64,000 bases of DNA from M3007 sp037445225 (GTDB lineage: Bacteria > Bacteroidota > Bacteroidia > Chitinophagales > Saprospiraceae). A program made the position numbers and the translations under genes. The notes beneath the pieces were generated by a model that ran no database searches, was not told the origin of the DNA, and worked only from the letters and a program-made list of their open reading frames with translations. The stretch lies in contig JBBIKW010000001.1 of assembly GCA_037445225.1 (NCBI GenBank), positions 62,001 through 126,000 on the forward strand, read 5' to 3'. Below are positions 44,146-53,297 of the stretch, piece after piece. Position 1 is the first letter of the stretch; each line of letters opens with the position of its first letter.

Positions 44146-45534
44146 ATGCTAACACGCTCCCTAATACGGCACTACTTCGGGCCCATTTTGGTGGGGTGCC
44201 TTGTACTGACCCAGCACTTGTTTTCCCAAAACGAGCGCTTGCTCATCGACAAGGTCGTTGCCACCGTGGGCGGCGAGGTCATCTTGTTGAGCGAGGTGCA
44301 GGAACAGATCGCTTATGCGCGCCAACAAAATCCCAAGCTGGATGCGAATTATGGGTGTATAGTGCTCCAAAACCTATTGGTGCAGAAGCTGCTGGTCCAT
44401 CAGGCGAAGATAGACTCCATCGTGGTAAAGGACGAAGAGGTAGAAAACCAGCTCGATGCGCGCATCGAGCGGCTGCGCTCCTATTTCAATCAGGACGACA
44501 AAGCCATCGAAGCCTACTACGGCCAGACGGTGGCCCAAATCAAAGACCAAATGCGCAACGACATGCGCAATCAGCTGTTGGCCGAGCGCATGCAACAGGA
44601 AATCACCCGAAAGGTGACGGTCACCCCCGCGGAGGTGCAGGCGTTCTTTGCGGAAATACCGCCCGACTCGCTGCCCTTCTTCAACGCCGAGGTGGAAATC
44701 CGCGAGCTCGTATATAAGCCGCCCGTCAATGCAGAAGAAAAGGCCCGCGCGCGTGCCCGCGCCGAAGAATTGCGTCGGCGCATCGTGGACGGCGGAGAAA
44801 GCTTCGCCGAGCTGGCTCAAAAATACAGCGACGACCTCGGCAGCGCCGCCCAAGGTGGCGACTTAGGCTGGCAGAAGCGCGGCACCTTCGTACCCGACTT
44901 TGAAGCCGCCGTCTACAAACTCGAACCCGGCCAAATCAGCCCAGTAATAGAGACAGAATTCGGCTTTCACGTCATCCAACTTATCGAGCGGCGTGGAAAC
45001 CTCGTCCACGCTCGGCATATCCTTATCAAACCCGAAATCACGGAACGCGACTTGGAGCAGGCAGTAGCTAAGCTCGACTCCGTACGTGCGCTCCTTTTGG
45101 AAAAGAAGCTCACCTTTAGCGAGGCCGTCAAACAATATGGCGATAAAAACACCGCCAGCTACAACAACGACGGCCGCGTAGCTAACCCGCGCACCGGCAA
45201 TACCTTTTTCGAAATCGGTGACTTAGATACCAATATCTTTTTTGCCATCGACGAGATGGAGGTGGGCGACATCTCCCGACCCATCCCCTTCCGCGCGCCC
45301 GACGGCTCGCGCTATTATCGACTAGTGTTGCTGGAAAGCCGCAGCAAGCCGCACCGCGCCGACCTGCGCCGAGATTACAACAAAATTCAAGCGGCCGCCT
45401 TGGAAAAAAGGAAAGGCGAGTACCTCGAGGAATGGATGTTAAACCGGCTGCGGAGAACGCATTTTTCCATTGACCCGCTTTTCCACCACTGTCCTAACCT
45501 GCAGGAAATCATGGCGCAAGCACAGCGGCCCTAA
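44146..45534 (+). CDS. surA: SurA-type peptidyl-prolyl isomerase (parvulin)
   Basis: 462 residues with a signal peptide. The chaperone part opens IDKVVATVGGEVILLSEVQ, then LVQKLLVHQAKIDSIVV and MRNQLLAERMQQEITRKVTV. The first parvulin domain (about 175-285) has FAELAQKYSDDLGSAAQGGD, LGWQKRGTFVPDFEAAVY and FGFHVIQLIERRG. The second (about 288-385) is more degenerate: VHARHILIKPEITERDLEQA, FSEAVKQYGDKNTASYNNDG. SurA escorts unfolded outer membrane proteins to BamA; here bamA begins 52 bases downstream, supporting that role. Confidence 0.93.
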   Translation: MLTRSLIRHYFGPILVGCLVLTQHLFSQNERLLIDKVVATVGGEVILLSEVQEQIAYARQQNPKLDANYGCIVLQNLLVQKLLVHQAKIDSIVVKDEEVENQLDARIERLRSYFNQDDKAIEAYYGQTVAQIKDQMRNDMRNQLLAERMQQEITRKVTVTPAEVQAFFAEIPPDSLPFFNAEVEIRELVYKPPVNAEEKARARARAEELRRRIVDGGESFAELAQKYSDDLGSAAQGGDLGWQKRGTFVPDFEAAVYKLEPGQISPVIETEFGFHVIQLIERRGNLVHARHILIKPEITERDLEQAVAKLDSVRALLLEKKLTFSEAVKQYGDKNTASYNNDGRVANPRTGNTFFEIGDLDTNIFFAIDEMEVGDISRPIPFRAPDGSRYYRLVLLESRSKPHRADLRRDYNKIQAAALEKRKGEYLEEWMLNRLRRTHFSIDPLFHHCPNLQEIMAQAQRP

Positions 45535-45585
45535 CCTCTCGTCCGAACGATACTCCTCCATTTGTTACCTGTATCTATCGTATCC

Positions 45586-48138
45586 ATGAAACAGCTTCCG
45601 GTAATCTTCTTCGTTGGGTGGCTCGTGTTTTCCTGTCCCTTTGCCACGGCGCAATCGGCCTTTCGAGCCGACACGCTCGAGACGCCTTTGACCTCGTACG
45701 AAAAGGCACAGGAATACAAGATCGGCGGCATACAGATTAGCGGGGCGCAGTATACGGATGCTCAAGCCCTCATAGCTATCTCGGGTCTGCGCGTAGGCGA
45801 CGTCGTCCGCATTCCCGGCCCGCGCATCACCCAAGCCATACAGGCCCTGTGGAACTTGCGCCTCTTTACCGATGTCCAAGTTATCCAAGAGCGCAAACAA
45901 GGTGACGAGGTATTTTTGGAAATCGCCGTCCGAGAACTGCCCCGATACACGCGCCATTCCTTCTCCGGTGTCAAAAAAAGCCGACACGAAGACCTCAACA
46001 ACATCATCAACCGCTATTTACAGCGCGGCGCTATCCTTACCGATAATGCGCGCACTTCGATTATCAACGGCATCCAGAACTACTTTGCCGACAAAGGATA
46101 TTTAGATGCCAAAGTGACGCTCCGTACAGAGCCCGACGAGCGCTCGGTGAACGGCGTGAAGATGGAGGTGCGCATTGACCCGGGTCGGCGCGTCAAGATC
46201 CAGGAGATCCGCTTTGTCGGCGTCCAACAGGTTAAGGCCAGCAAGCTGCGGCGCAAGATGAAGAATACAGCGGCAAAAAGCCGCATCTTCAAAAAATCGC
46301 GCTGGTTAGAGAAAGAATACGAGGAAGACAAGCGCGCTATAGAGGCCTACTACAACACCTTAGGTTTTCGCGATGCGCGCATCGTGCGCGACTCTATATG
46401 GCGCACGCCCAAGGGCGAGCTCGTGCTCGAGCTCACGGTACATGAAGGACCGCGCTACTACTTTCGGAATATCGTTTGGAAAGGCAATACCATCTACGAG
46501 ACGCGTACCCTTCAGCAAGTGCTCGGCATTTCTAAGGGCGACGTGTACAACCAAGAGCTGCTCAACAACCGCCTCAGCTTTAGCCAAGACGGCCGCGACA
46601 TCTCTTCCCTCTATTTGGACAACGGCTATCTCTTCTTCCGAGCCGATCCCATCGAAATCGCTGTGGAGAACGACTCGGTCGATTTAGAAATCCGCATCTT
46701 CGAAGGCCCTCAGGCGACCATCGACCGCATGGTCATCAAGGGCAACGACCGCACGCACGAGCACGTCATCCGCCGGGAGCTGTTTACGCGTCCCGGCGAC
46801 AAGTTCAGCCGCTCCGACATCATCCGCTCGCAGCGCGAAATCGTCAATTTGGGCTATTTCAACCCCGAAGCCTTGGGCATCAACACACCGGTGAATCCGG
46901 AGCGCGGAACGGTAGACATCGAGTACACGGTAGAAGAGAAGCCTTCCGACCAGTTGGAGCTCAGCGCGGGCTATCAGCCGCGGACGAACTTCGGCTTGGG
47001 CGGCGTCATCGGCACGCTTGGCGTGACGTTCAACAACTTTTCGCTGCGCAATCTGCGCAATCGCGAAGCGTGGAACCCTTTGCCTCAGGGAGACGGCCAG
47101 CGTCTCAGCCTGCGCGGCCAAACCTCAGGGCCCAACTTCCAGTCCTACAACTTCTCCTTTACCGAGCCGTGGTTGGGCGGACGCAAACCCAACTCGCTGA
47201 CCGTAGCCGGAGTGTACAACCTCTTCGCCTCGGGCTTTGAGGGCACCTCCAACTACAGCCGCTTGGGCATCCTGCGCGGAGCCGTCAACTTCGGCACCCG
47301 GCTCAAATTCCCCGACGATAATTTCGTCTTTCGCGCCGGCCTTGAGGTTCAGACCTACGACCTCCTCAATTGGACGAACTTCCGCGACGACGACGGCCGC
47401 ATCTTGGGCAACGGCAAGTACAACAACTTCAACCTCAACCTCAACTTAGCGCGCAACAGCATCAACGACCCCATCTTCCCCAGGGCCGGCTCGCTCTTTT
47501 CTATCTCCGTACAAGCTACGCCGCCCTACTCCTGGTTCCGCGACGCCAGCTTCTATGAAAGCGACGACCCAAACCAGCTGTATCGCTACGTCGAGTACAT
47601 CCGCTGGCGCTTCGACGCCGAATGGTACACCACCGTAGTGGGCAAGCTGGTCTTCCGCTCGCAGGCAAAGGTGGGCATCTTGGGGCGATGGAGCAAAAAG
47701 ACAAGCCTCAGCCCCTTTGAGCGCTTCGACTTGGGCGGCGACGGTCTGAACAACCAAAACTTTGGCCTCTTTGGGCGCAGCATCATCAGCATGCGGGGCT
47801 ATGGGGTGGAAGACATCATGCAGCCCTTCCCTGGCGGTGCCGGCGTCTTCAGCAAGTTCACCTTAGAGCTGCGCTATCCCATCTCGCTCAACCCTCAGAG
47901 CACCATCTTCGTCACCACCTTTGCCCAAGGAGGCAATGCCTGGGCGAATGCGCGCGCCTTCAATCCCTTCGACCTGCGCCGCTCTGTAGGAATGGGCCTA
48001 CGCGTCTTCTTGCCCATGTTCGGAACCCTGGGCTTCGACTACGGCATTGGCTTCGACAAACCCGACCTCATCGCTCGAGGGGCGAAGTGGACCGAATTCG
48101 CTCGCTTCAATATTGTGTTGGGCTTTGAACCGGATTGA
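45586..48138 (+). CDS. bamA: Outer membrane protein assembly factor BamA
   Basis: 850 residues from ATG 45586 (a TTG at 45562 is also open but adds no signal character). Signal peptide ends near FATAQS. Five POTRA domains follow (about 35-430), for example YKIGGIQISGAQYTDAQALI, SFSGVKKSRHEDLN, IQEIRFVGVQQVKASKLRRK and IDRMVIKGNDRTHEHVIRRE. From about 455 the Omp85 barrel has LELSAGYQPRTNFGLGGVIG and LRGQTSGPNFQSYNFSFTEP, and RGYG in loop 6 (SMRGYGVED), the VRGF-like motif. The last strand is FARFNIVLGFEPD; the terminal residue is not aromatic. It is the third gene of the OMP-biogenesis block. Confidence 0.96.
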   Translation: MKQLPVIFFVGWLVFSCPFATAQSAFRADTLETPLTSYEKAQEYKIGGIQISGAQYTDAQALIAISGLRVGDVVRIPGPRITQAIQALWNLRLFTDVQVIQERKQGDEVFLEIAVRELPRYTRHSFSGVKKSRHEDLNNIINRYLQRGAILTDNARTSIINGIQNYFADKGYLDAKVTLRTEPDERSVNGVKMEVRIDPGRRVKIQEIRFVGVQQVKASKLRRKMKNTAAKSRIFKKSRWLEKEYEEDKRAIEAYYNTLGFRDARIVRDSIWRTPKGELVLELTVHEGPRYYFRNIVWKGNTIYETRTLQQVLGISKGDVYNQELLNNRLSFSQDGRDISSLYLDNGYLFFRADPIEIAVENDSVDLEIRIFEGPQATIDRMVIKGNDRTHEHVIRRELFTRPGDKFSRSDIIRSQREIVNLGYFNPEALGINTPVNPERGTVDIEYTVEEKPSDQLELSAGYQPRTNFGLGGVIGTLGVTFNNFSLRNLRNREAWNPLPQGDGQRLSLRGQTSGPNFQSYNFSFTEPWLGGRKPNSLTVAGVYNLFASGFEGTSNYSRLGILRGAVNFGTRLKFPDDNFVFRAGLEVQTYDLLNWTNFRDDDGRILGNGKYNNFNLNLNLARNSINDPIFPRAGSLFSISVQATPPYSWFRDASFYESDDPNQLYRYVEYIRWRFDAEWYTTVVGKLVFRSQAKVGILGRWSKKTSLSPFERFDLGGDGLNNQNFGLFGRSIISMRGYGVEDIMQPFPGGAGVFSKFTLELRYPISLNPQSTIFVTTFAQGGNAWANARAFNPFDLRRSVGMGLRVFLPMFGTLGFDYGIGFDKPDLIARGAKWTEFARFNIVLGFEPD

Positions 48139-48165
48139 CGTTCGGTGGTTTAGGCAGTGCCTTTG
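48135..48165 (+). promoter_or_regulatory. Promoter candidate for the PaaE-like reductase
   Basis: TTG at 48135-48137, 20 bases, then TGCCTTTG at 48158-48165, one mismatch from TAnnTTTG, 43 bases before the ATG. Confidence 0.4.
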
Positions 48166-48207
48166 GGCGCAATACGGCAGCCATTCACTCTTTAAACGCT
48201 TCGGCCC

Positions 48208-49317
48208 ATGCAGTTTTACCCGCTCTCTGTGTCCCGCATCCACATCGAGACGCCCGATACCCGCACGTTCGAATTTGGCATTTCGGACGAACACCAAGCG
48301 CGGTTCGCCTATCAGGCGGGCCAATACGTCACTATTCGGCACACCATCGGCAGCCAGGAGATACGCCGCGCCTATTCGATGTCGTCGAGCCCGCTGGAGA
48401 AGCGCCTGGCGGTGACGGTGAAAAAAGTGCCTGCTGGGCGTATGTCCACCTTTCTACATGAGGCGGTGAAGGAGGGCGATGTGTTAGAGGTGGCTCCACC
48501 GGAGGGCCGTTTTACCACCGCTTTTTCGGCGGAGAAACGGCGCACCTTTTACTTATTTGGAGCCGGAAGCGGCATTACTCCGTTGATGTCACTGCTAAAA
48601 ACAGCCCTGGAAGCCGAGCCCATGAGCGCGATCTTCTTGCTCTACGGCAGCCGCGACGAGGAAAACATCATCTTTCGCGAGGAACTCGACCGACTGGCGC
48701 AGCGCTACGCCGGCCAGCTACACGTCGAGCACATTTTGAGTCGGCCAAAGAAAACCGAGTCGGGCAACCTTTTGGGTTTGTTCAAGCGATATACCACGAA
48801 CTGGAAAGGCCGAACCGGGCGCATTACCGGCTTAGTGGTCGAGCAGTTCTGCGACGAAAATCCGCCGCATACAGCGGCAGCCGACTGTGAATACTTTATT
48901 TGCGGCCCCGGCAACATGGCGGATGTGGTGCGCGCAACCTTGCTTGCCCGCGGGGTGACCGCCAAACAGATACATACCGAGCATTTTATCAACGCCTCGC
49001 ATACGCCGGGCGACTTCGCTGCGCCCTCCGACGCATCCAAAGGGGCTCGCCTCATCGTACACCTCAACCGCGTGCGCATCGAGACCGTCGTTCCTCCCAA
49101 AGCGACTATCTTAGACGTACTGGTCAAGGAAAAACACGATGTGCCTTACTCCTGCACAGCGGGTGCCTGTTCTACGTGTATGGCAAAAGTGCTCCAAGGC
49201 AAAGTCCGTATGGATGCGTGCTACGCCTTGGATGAAGAGGAAATCAAGGCAGGCTACTGCTTGACCTGCCAAGCCCATCCGGATACGGATGTGGTGGAAA
49301 TCTCCTACGACGTGTAG
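48208..49317 (+). CDS. PaaE/HmpX-like flavin oxidoreductase with 2Fe-2S ferredoxin domain
   Basis: 369 residues. An FAD-binding FNR-type domain comes first (RRAYSMSSSP binds flavin, FLHEAVKEGDVLEVAPPEGR), then the NAD(P) domain (FGAGSGITPLMSLLKTAL, YGSRDEENIIFREEL, FICGPGNMADVVRATL), and a C-terminal plant-type 2Fe-2S domain with Cys316, Cys321, Cys324 and Cys354 (CTAGACSTCMAKV). This order is that of PaaE, the reductase of phenylacetyl-CoA epoxidase, and related electron-transfer proteins. No other paa genes are nearby, so its partner oxygenase is unknown. It is divergent from no gene and stands alone. Confidence 0.88.
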   Translation: MQFYPLSVSRIHIETPDTRTFEFGISDEHQARFAYQAGQYVTIRHTIGSQEIRRAYSMSSSPLEKRLAVTVKKVPAGRMSTFLHEAVKEGDVLEVAPPEGRFTTAFSAEKRRTFYLFGAGSGITPLMSLLKTALEAEPMSAIFLLYGSRDEENIIFREELDRLAQRYAGQLHVEHILSRPKKTESGNLLGLFKRYTTNWKGRTGRITGLVVEQFCDENPPHTAAADCEYFICGPGNMADVVRATLLARGVTAKQIHTEHFINASHTPGDFAAPSDASKGARLIVHLNRVRIETVVPPKATILDVLVKEKHDVPYSCTAGACSTCMAKVLQGKVRMDACYALDEEEIKAGYCLTCQAHPDTDVVEISYDV

Positions 49318-49326
49318 AAAAGGCCT

Positions 49327-49367
49327 CGAGAGTCGTCCTGTAATCGCGCGAAACAGGATAACTCTCG
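49327..49367. other. Two-step hairpin in the spacer between reductase and sigma genes
   Basis: CGAGAGT (49327-49333) pairs with ACTCTCG (49361-49367) and an inner CCTGT (49337-49341) pairs with ACAGG (49353-49357). No T-run follows, so it is not a standard terminator. The rest of this 306-base spacer holds only the promoter at 49557-49589. Confidence 0.45.
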
Positions 49368-49556
49368 GAAACCCAAAAGCGTTCATTTGGTCTGAAGGGA
49401 CGCGGGATTCAAAGCACCACCGTCGGGTATAGAGTTCATTAGCCGCTACAGCAGAAAAAGTCGGCAGCGCAGCAGCGATATCAACTTTCCTGAACGAAAA
49501 CCACCAAAAAATTTGTAGAGCGAGCGATACTGGTGTTGTAGGGCCTTCGATTTTGC

Positions 49557-49589
49557 TTTGTCGAAGCTGCGGCATAGATGTTACCTTTG
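49557..49589 (+). promoter_or_regulatory. Consensus promoter of the sigma/anti-sigma operon
   Basis: TTTG at 49557-49560, 21 bases, then TACCTTTG at 49582-49589, exact. Predicted start is about 49596, 28 bases before the ATG at 49624. Confidence 0.7.
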
Positions 49590-49623
49590 TTCGCCTCGAC
49601 GGCCGAAGCAAAGACAAGACGCG

Positions 49624-50286
49624 ATGGATAGCAACCAACTGTACGCCCTGATTCGGCAGGGAGGTTCTGCTCGGGAGCGGGCCATTCGCCTCATACACCA
49701 GAAGTTTTTTTACTTAGTGCGACAGGTAGGTGTACTGCGCCTGCACCTCTCCTACGAAGAGGCCGCCATGGTATATGCCGATGCAGTGACCGAGCTGGAT
49801 TGGCTCATCCAGTCGGGAGAGGAAGTGGAAGACCTCGGCAAGATGTTGTACGCGCTGACGCACCGGCGCGGAGTTGACGCCCTGCGCAAACGCACGACAA
49901 AGACAAAAGTAGAGCCGTTAAGTCGGCCACAGCAAATCGTCGAGTTGCCGCAATGGCTTTCTGAGGCCCTACAACAAGTGGACGATAATAAAGAGGACGA
50001 GGAAAGCGAAGCAATATCCCGGCAAGAGCGCACCCTTTTGTGTATAAAGATGCTGTTAGAAGCGATGCCTCCTAAGCGTAGGGCACTGTTGGTCGATAAG
50101 TTGGACGGCTACGATTACGAAGAGATCGTCCAGCTGCACGGCTTCAAGAATACGCGCGTCGCTCACGAAATGGTTTCGCGCGCCTTAGAGAGCCTGCGCA
50201 CGGCCGTGAGAGAGGCCTGCCAAAAGGGGTCGCACGCGCACTGTCGGGCATTGTGCGCTCAACTTCGGCGCCTTCACCTTTCTTAA
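49624..50286 (+). CDS. Sigma-70-like (ECF) transcription factor
   Basis: 220 residues from the ATG at 49624; an upstream in-frame start adds a non-conserved basic stretch lying in the promoter. Region 2 features: LYALIRQGGSARERAIRLIH, FYLVRQVGVLRLHLSYEEA, AVTELDWLIQSG and LTHRRGVDALRKRTTKTK. The C-terminal part MLLEAMPPKRRALLVDKLDG, DYEEIVQLHGFKNTRVAHEM fits region 4 with its helix-turn-helix, though it is diverged. The next gene, 29 bases downstream, encodes a membrane TPR protein that may be its anti-sigma factor. Confidence 0.82.
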   Translation: MDSNQLYALIRQGGSARERAIRLIHQKFFYLVRQVGVLRLHLSYEEAAMVYADAVTELDWLIQSGEEVEDLGKMLYALTHRRGVDALRKRTTKTKVEPLSRPQQIVELPQWLSEALQQVDDNKEDEESEAISRQERTLLCIKMLLEAMPPKRRALLVDKLDGYDYEEIVQLHGFKNTRVAHEMVSRALESLRTAVREACQKGSHAHCRALCAQLRRLHLS

Positions 50287-50315
50287 ATCGCCTAATTATT
50301 TAACAAAACTCTGCC

Positions 50316-51131
50316 ATGGACATTACCCGAACACTGCGTATCCTACACTACATAGAGGGGCGGCTGTCGGCAGAAGAGCGCGCAGCTTTTGAGGAGGCGC
50401 AGCGCACCGCCCCCGCCCTATTTGCCGAAGTGCAGCTGTATCGAACTGCGCGCGTAGCTGTGCGGGCGCAGCGCGCAATCGAGCGGAACGCGCAACTGCG
50501 CCAGCGTAGTATGCACTTGTTGCGGTATAGGCTTTGGTGGTGGAAGCTGCGCGACAAAGCAGAGGACCTCATCTCCCATCGCAAGGCCGCTCCCGTGCGC
50601 CCTTTGTGGATACGCTTAGCGCTGCCTGTGGCAGCAGCCCTGCTGCTCCTCATCGGAGCGTGGTGGTTAATGCGGAGTGGCGGCGAGGCGGCGGCACCCA
50701 TCGTAGCGAAAGACCCAGAGAGCCTCTACCAGACCTACTTCCGCCGCGTACCGTTGTCGTCTACTTTAGGCAGCCCAACAGCAAATACCGACTACGCGCG
50801 CGCGCGTCAATTCTACAGCGAGGGCAGATGCGATGAGGCTATGGCCCTGTTGGAAAAAGCAGTGGCCGATCCCGGTTTTGAGGAACGCCCTATGGCGCTC
50901 CTCCTTCAGGGAACTTGCCTGCTCGAAGTTGGAAATACCGCAGAATCCCTCCGCTTATTAAAAGCAATACCGCCTTCTGCCCGCATTCCCTACCAGCACG
51001 CCCAATGGTATACGGCCCTAGCCTATCTGCGCGCAGGGCAGCGAGCCCTAGCCGAAGCTCAATTGCGGGACATTGCAGAGCGGCCCCATCTTCACCAAGC
51101 AGCAGCCCGCGCCCTGCTAGGAAGGGAATAA
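50316..51131 (+). CDS. Membrane anti-sigma-like protein with periplasmic TPRs
   Basis: 271 residues. Residues 1-45 (LHYIEGRLSAEERAAFEEAQ) resemble the short helical N-terminus of anti-sigma factors, without the zinc-binding HxxxCxxC. A basic amphipathic stretch follows, then one transmembrane helix at about 98-119. The periplasmic part (150-270) holds TPR-like units such as YARARQFYSEGRCDEAMALL and ALLLQGTCLLEVGNTAESLR. This design, sigma gene plus short-helix/TM/TPR protein, is common in Bacteroidota operons. It is 29 bases after the sigma gene. The signal it senses is not known. Confidence 0.75.
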   Translation: MDITRTLRILHYIEGRLSAEERAAFEEAQRTAPALFAEVQLYRTARVAVRAQRAIERNAQLRQRSMHLLRYRLWWWKLRDKAEDLISHRKAAPVRPLWIRLALPVAAALLLLIGAWWLMRSGGEAAAPIVAKDPESLYQTYFRRVPLSSTLGSPTANTDYARARQFYSEGRCDEAMALLEKAVADPGFEERPMALLLQGTCLLEVGNTAESLRLLKAIPPSARIPYQHAQWYTALAYLRAGQRALAEAQLRDIAERPHLHQAAARALLGRE

Positions 51132-51189
51132 GCCACTCAGTGCATTTCCATCGAAGCAGATACCCCCCTGGTTTCGCATCTTTGCCCAC

Positions 51190-52773
51190 ATGCAACATCG
51201 CAGGAGAATCGGCTTCTTCTTTTCCCGCCGCTCTATCCCCATAGGGGTGCTCTCTATAACGCTGCTGCTCAGCATCTTCGGCTTAGACGTATGGATGGCA
51301 GAGGGCGGTCGCTTGCCTTTCTTGTACATAATAGTCGTGGTGCTGGGTGTCTTTTTTCGCGAGCGCAACGACGTATTGTTGGTAGCCGTAGCAGCCACTG
51401 CGTTGACCCTTGCTGCAGGGGTTATTCGCTATCTCTGGGGTAGTGTACTGACTGCAGAGGAGATACTGCTCGGCCGCTTGTTTGCCTTAGGATGTGTCTG
51501 GATATGCACTTATCTGGTTATCACAACTTTGCGCACCCGACAAGAGGAAAGAGCACAGCAAGAGGAGTTGCAAGCCCTTTTTCACAATGCCTCCAATGCC
51601 ATCCTCATCACCGACGACCAGGGACGCATTGTTCGGCTCAATCCAGCAGCAGAAACGCTATTTGGATACACAGCCTTGGAGCTGCTTGGGCGACCCATAG
51701 AAGTGCTCATTCCCAAGCGCTTCGCCCGAGTACATGAACGCCACAGAACCGATTACTACCTCCGGCCGAGGGCACGACCTATGGGCACAGGCATCGACTT
51801 GTATGCCCTGCGCAAAGACGGCACCGAACTTCCCGTAGAAGTCAGCCTGAGCCCATTCCGAACCGAGAAAGGCAACTTTGTCGTCGCCTTCGTGGTGGAC
51901 AACACTATCCGCAAAGAAAACGAACAGCGCATTTTGCGTCAAAACCAGCAACTGGAGCAACTGGCGGTTGAGCTGCAAAATCTCAACGACAACTTGGAAG
52001 CCAAGATCCAGCAGCGCACCCAAGAGCTCGAGCGCGCCAAAGACGATTTAGCCGCTGCCTTAGCAGCAGAGCGGGAGATAAGCGAACTCAAAAGCCGTTT
52101 TGTATCCATGGCCTCCCACGAGTTCCGCACACCGCTCAGCACGGTACTTTCTTCGGCCGCCCTCATCCAGTCGTATGCCCATCGCGGCGACGTAGACAGC
52201 ATCAACAGACACGTGGGGCGTATCCAAAGCGCTGTCAATAACTTGAACACCATTCTGACCGAGTTTCTCTCGCTGGGCCGATTGGAAGAAGGAAAAACGG
52301 TAGCCCAGTTTGCAGAGGTTGACCTGCCCGCACTCATCGAAGAGACCCTCAATGAAATAGGGCCGTTGTTGCGGCCGGGGCAAAAGACCGACTACTGCCA
52401 TGAGGGCGAACGGAGGGCCCTGTTAGACGCATCGCTCCTCAAGCACGTGCTGTTCAACCTCCTGTCGAACGCCAGCAAGTATTCGGCAGAGCACACGTGC
52501 ATTCGAGTGCGCTCGCGCATAGGAGGCAACGAAATATCTATTCACGTGCAAGATGAGGGCGTGGGCATCCCAGAGGCCGACCAGAAGCACCTGTTCTCGC
52601 GCTTTTTCCGCGCGGCCAACGCCACCCACGTGCAAGGAACCGGGTTAGGCCTCTACATCGTAAAGTGCTACGTAGAACTGATGCACGGCCGCATCGGCTT
52701 TCAAAGCCGAGAGGGGCAAGGCTCTGACTTCTGGGTAAAGCTGCCCGTATCGCCACCTACAGCATCCGCATGA
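51190..52773 (+). CDS. Orphan sensor histidine kinase with PAS domain
   Basis: 527 residues. Four hydrophobic segments (about 19-112) form a membrane sensor or anchor. A PAS domain follows (about 125-245: ALFHNASNAILITDDQGRIV, LNPAAETLFGYTALELLGRP), then a coiled-coil linker (250-300), HisKA with His310 in MASHEFRTPLST, and HATPase_c with NLLSNASKYSAE, DEGVGIPEADQKHLFSRFFR and GTGLGLYIVKCYV. No response regulator or receiver domain is adjacent. The stop overlaps the ATG of aroK by four bases (ATGA), so the two are probably translationally coupled. Confidence 0.94.
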   Translation: MQHRRRIGFFFSRRSIPIGVLSITLLLSIFGLDVWMAEGGRLPFLYIIVVVLGVFFRERNDVLLVAVAATALTLAAGVIRYLWGSVLTAEEILLGRLFALGCVWICTYLVITTLRTRQEERAQQEELQALFHNASNAILITDDQGRIVRLNPAAETLFGYTALELLGRPIEVLIPKRFARVHERHRTDYYLRPRARPMGTGIDLYALRKDGTELPVEVSLSPFRTEKGNFVVAFVVDNTIRKENEQRILRQNQQLEQLAVELQNLNDNLEAKIQQRTQELERAKDDLAAALAAEREISELKSRFVSMASHEFRTPLSTVLSSAALIQSYAHRGDVDSINRHVGRIQSAVNNLNTILTEFLSLGRLEEGKTVAQFAEVDLPALIEETLNEIGPLLRPGQKTDYCHEGERRALLDASLLKHVLFNLLSNASKYSAEHTCIRVRSRIGGNEISIHVQDEGVGIPEADQKHLFSRFFRAANATHVQGTGLGLYIVKCYVELMHGRIGFQSREGQGSDFWVKLPVSPPTASA

Positions 52774-53282
52774 AAAAACACCTTTTCCTCATCGGGTTTA
52801 TGGGCTGTGGCAAGACCCATTGGGGCAAGCGCCTGGCTGCAGTACTGAGAGCGCCGTTTGTAGACCTGGACGAGTGGATAGAGCAGGGCGAAAAGACTTC
52901 CATCGCTGAACTCTTTGAGCGCGAGGGCGAAAGCGGCTTCCGTCAGAAAGAAAGAACATACTTACGGCATTTAGCCGACCACCCTCCCAGTGTGGTGGCT
53001 ACAGGGGGCGGAACGCCCTGTTTTGGAGACAACTTGGCCTCGATGCAGCGCCAGGGCCTCACCGTATGGATAGATGTACCGTTTGATATTCTACTTCAGC
53101 GGCTGCAGGGTACGGCAGCTCTGCGCCCCCTGCTCAAAGGAGCGGATGCCGATGTCCTTTGGCGATTGTGGACGGAGCGCCGGCCATATTATCAGCGCGC
53201 AGACCACACGATACGCTTTGAGCCCGAAGAGGAGGCCCGCTTCTGGGAGCAATTGTGCGCTTACGCCTGCGCCGCGCAGTAA
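52770..53282 (+). CDS. aroK: Shikimate kinase
   Basis: 170 residues. It phosphorylates shikimate at the 3-hydroxyl with ATP, step five of aromatic amino acid synthesis. The P-loop GFMGCGKT is at 9-16, the shikimate-binding VDLDEWIE follows (Asp32, Asp34), and FREGES-like FEREGESGFRQKE, ATGGGTPC and RPLLKG are all present. Length is standard. It overlaps the kinase gene upstream by four bases, an odd pairing for a metabolic enzyme. Convergent with the coiled-coil gene, 15 bases between stops. Confidence 0.94.
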   Translation: MKKHLFLIGFMGCGKTHWGKRLAAVLRAPFVDLDEWIEQGEKTSIAELFEREGESGFRQKERTYLRHLADHPPSVVATGGGTPCFGDNLASMQRQGLTVWIDVPFDILLQRLQGTAALRPLLKGADADVLWRLWTERRPYYQRADHTIRFEPEEEARFWEQLCAYACAAQ

Positions 53283-53297
53283 TACTACGGCTGGTAC

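Noticed and set aside
48208..49317. Part of a phenylacetate degradation cluster
   Set aside because: The domain order fits PaaE but no paaABCD or ligase genes are adjacent, so only a PaaE-like reductase can be claimed.
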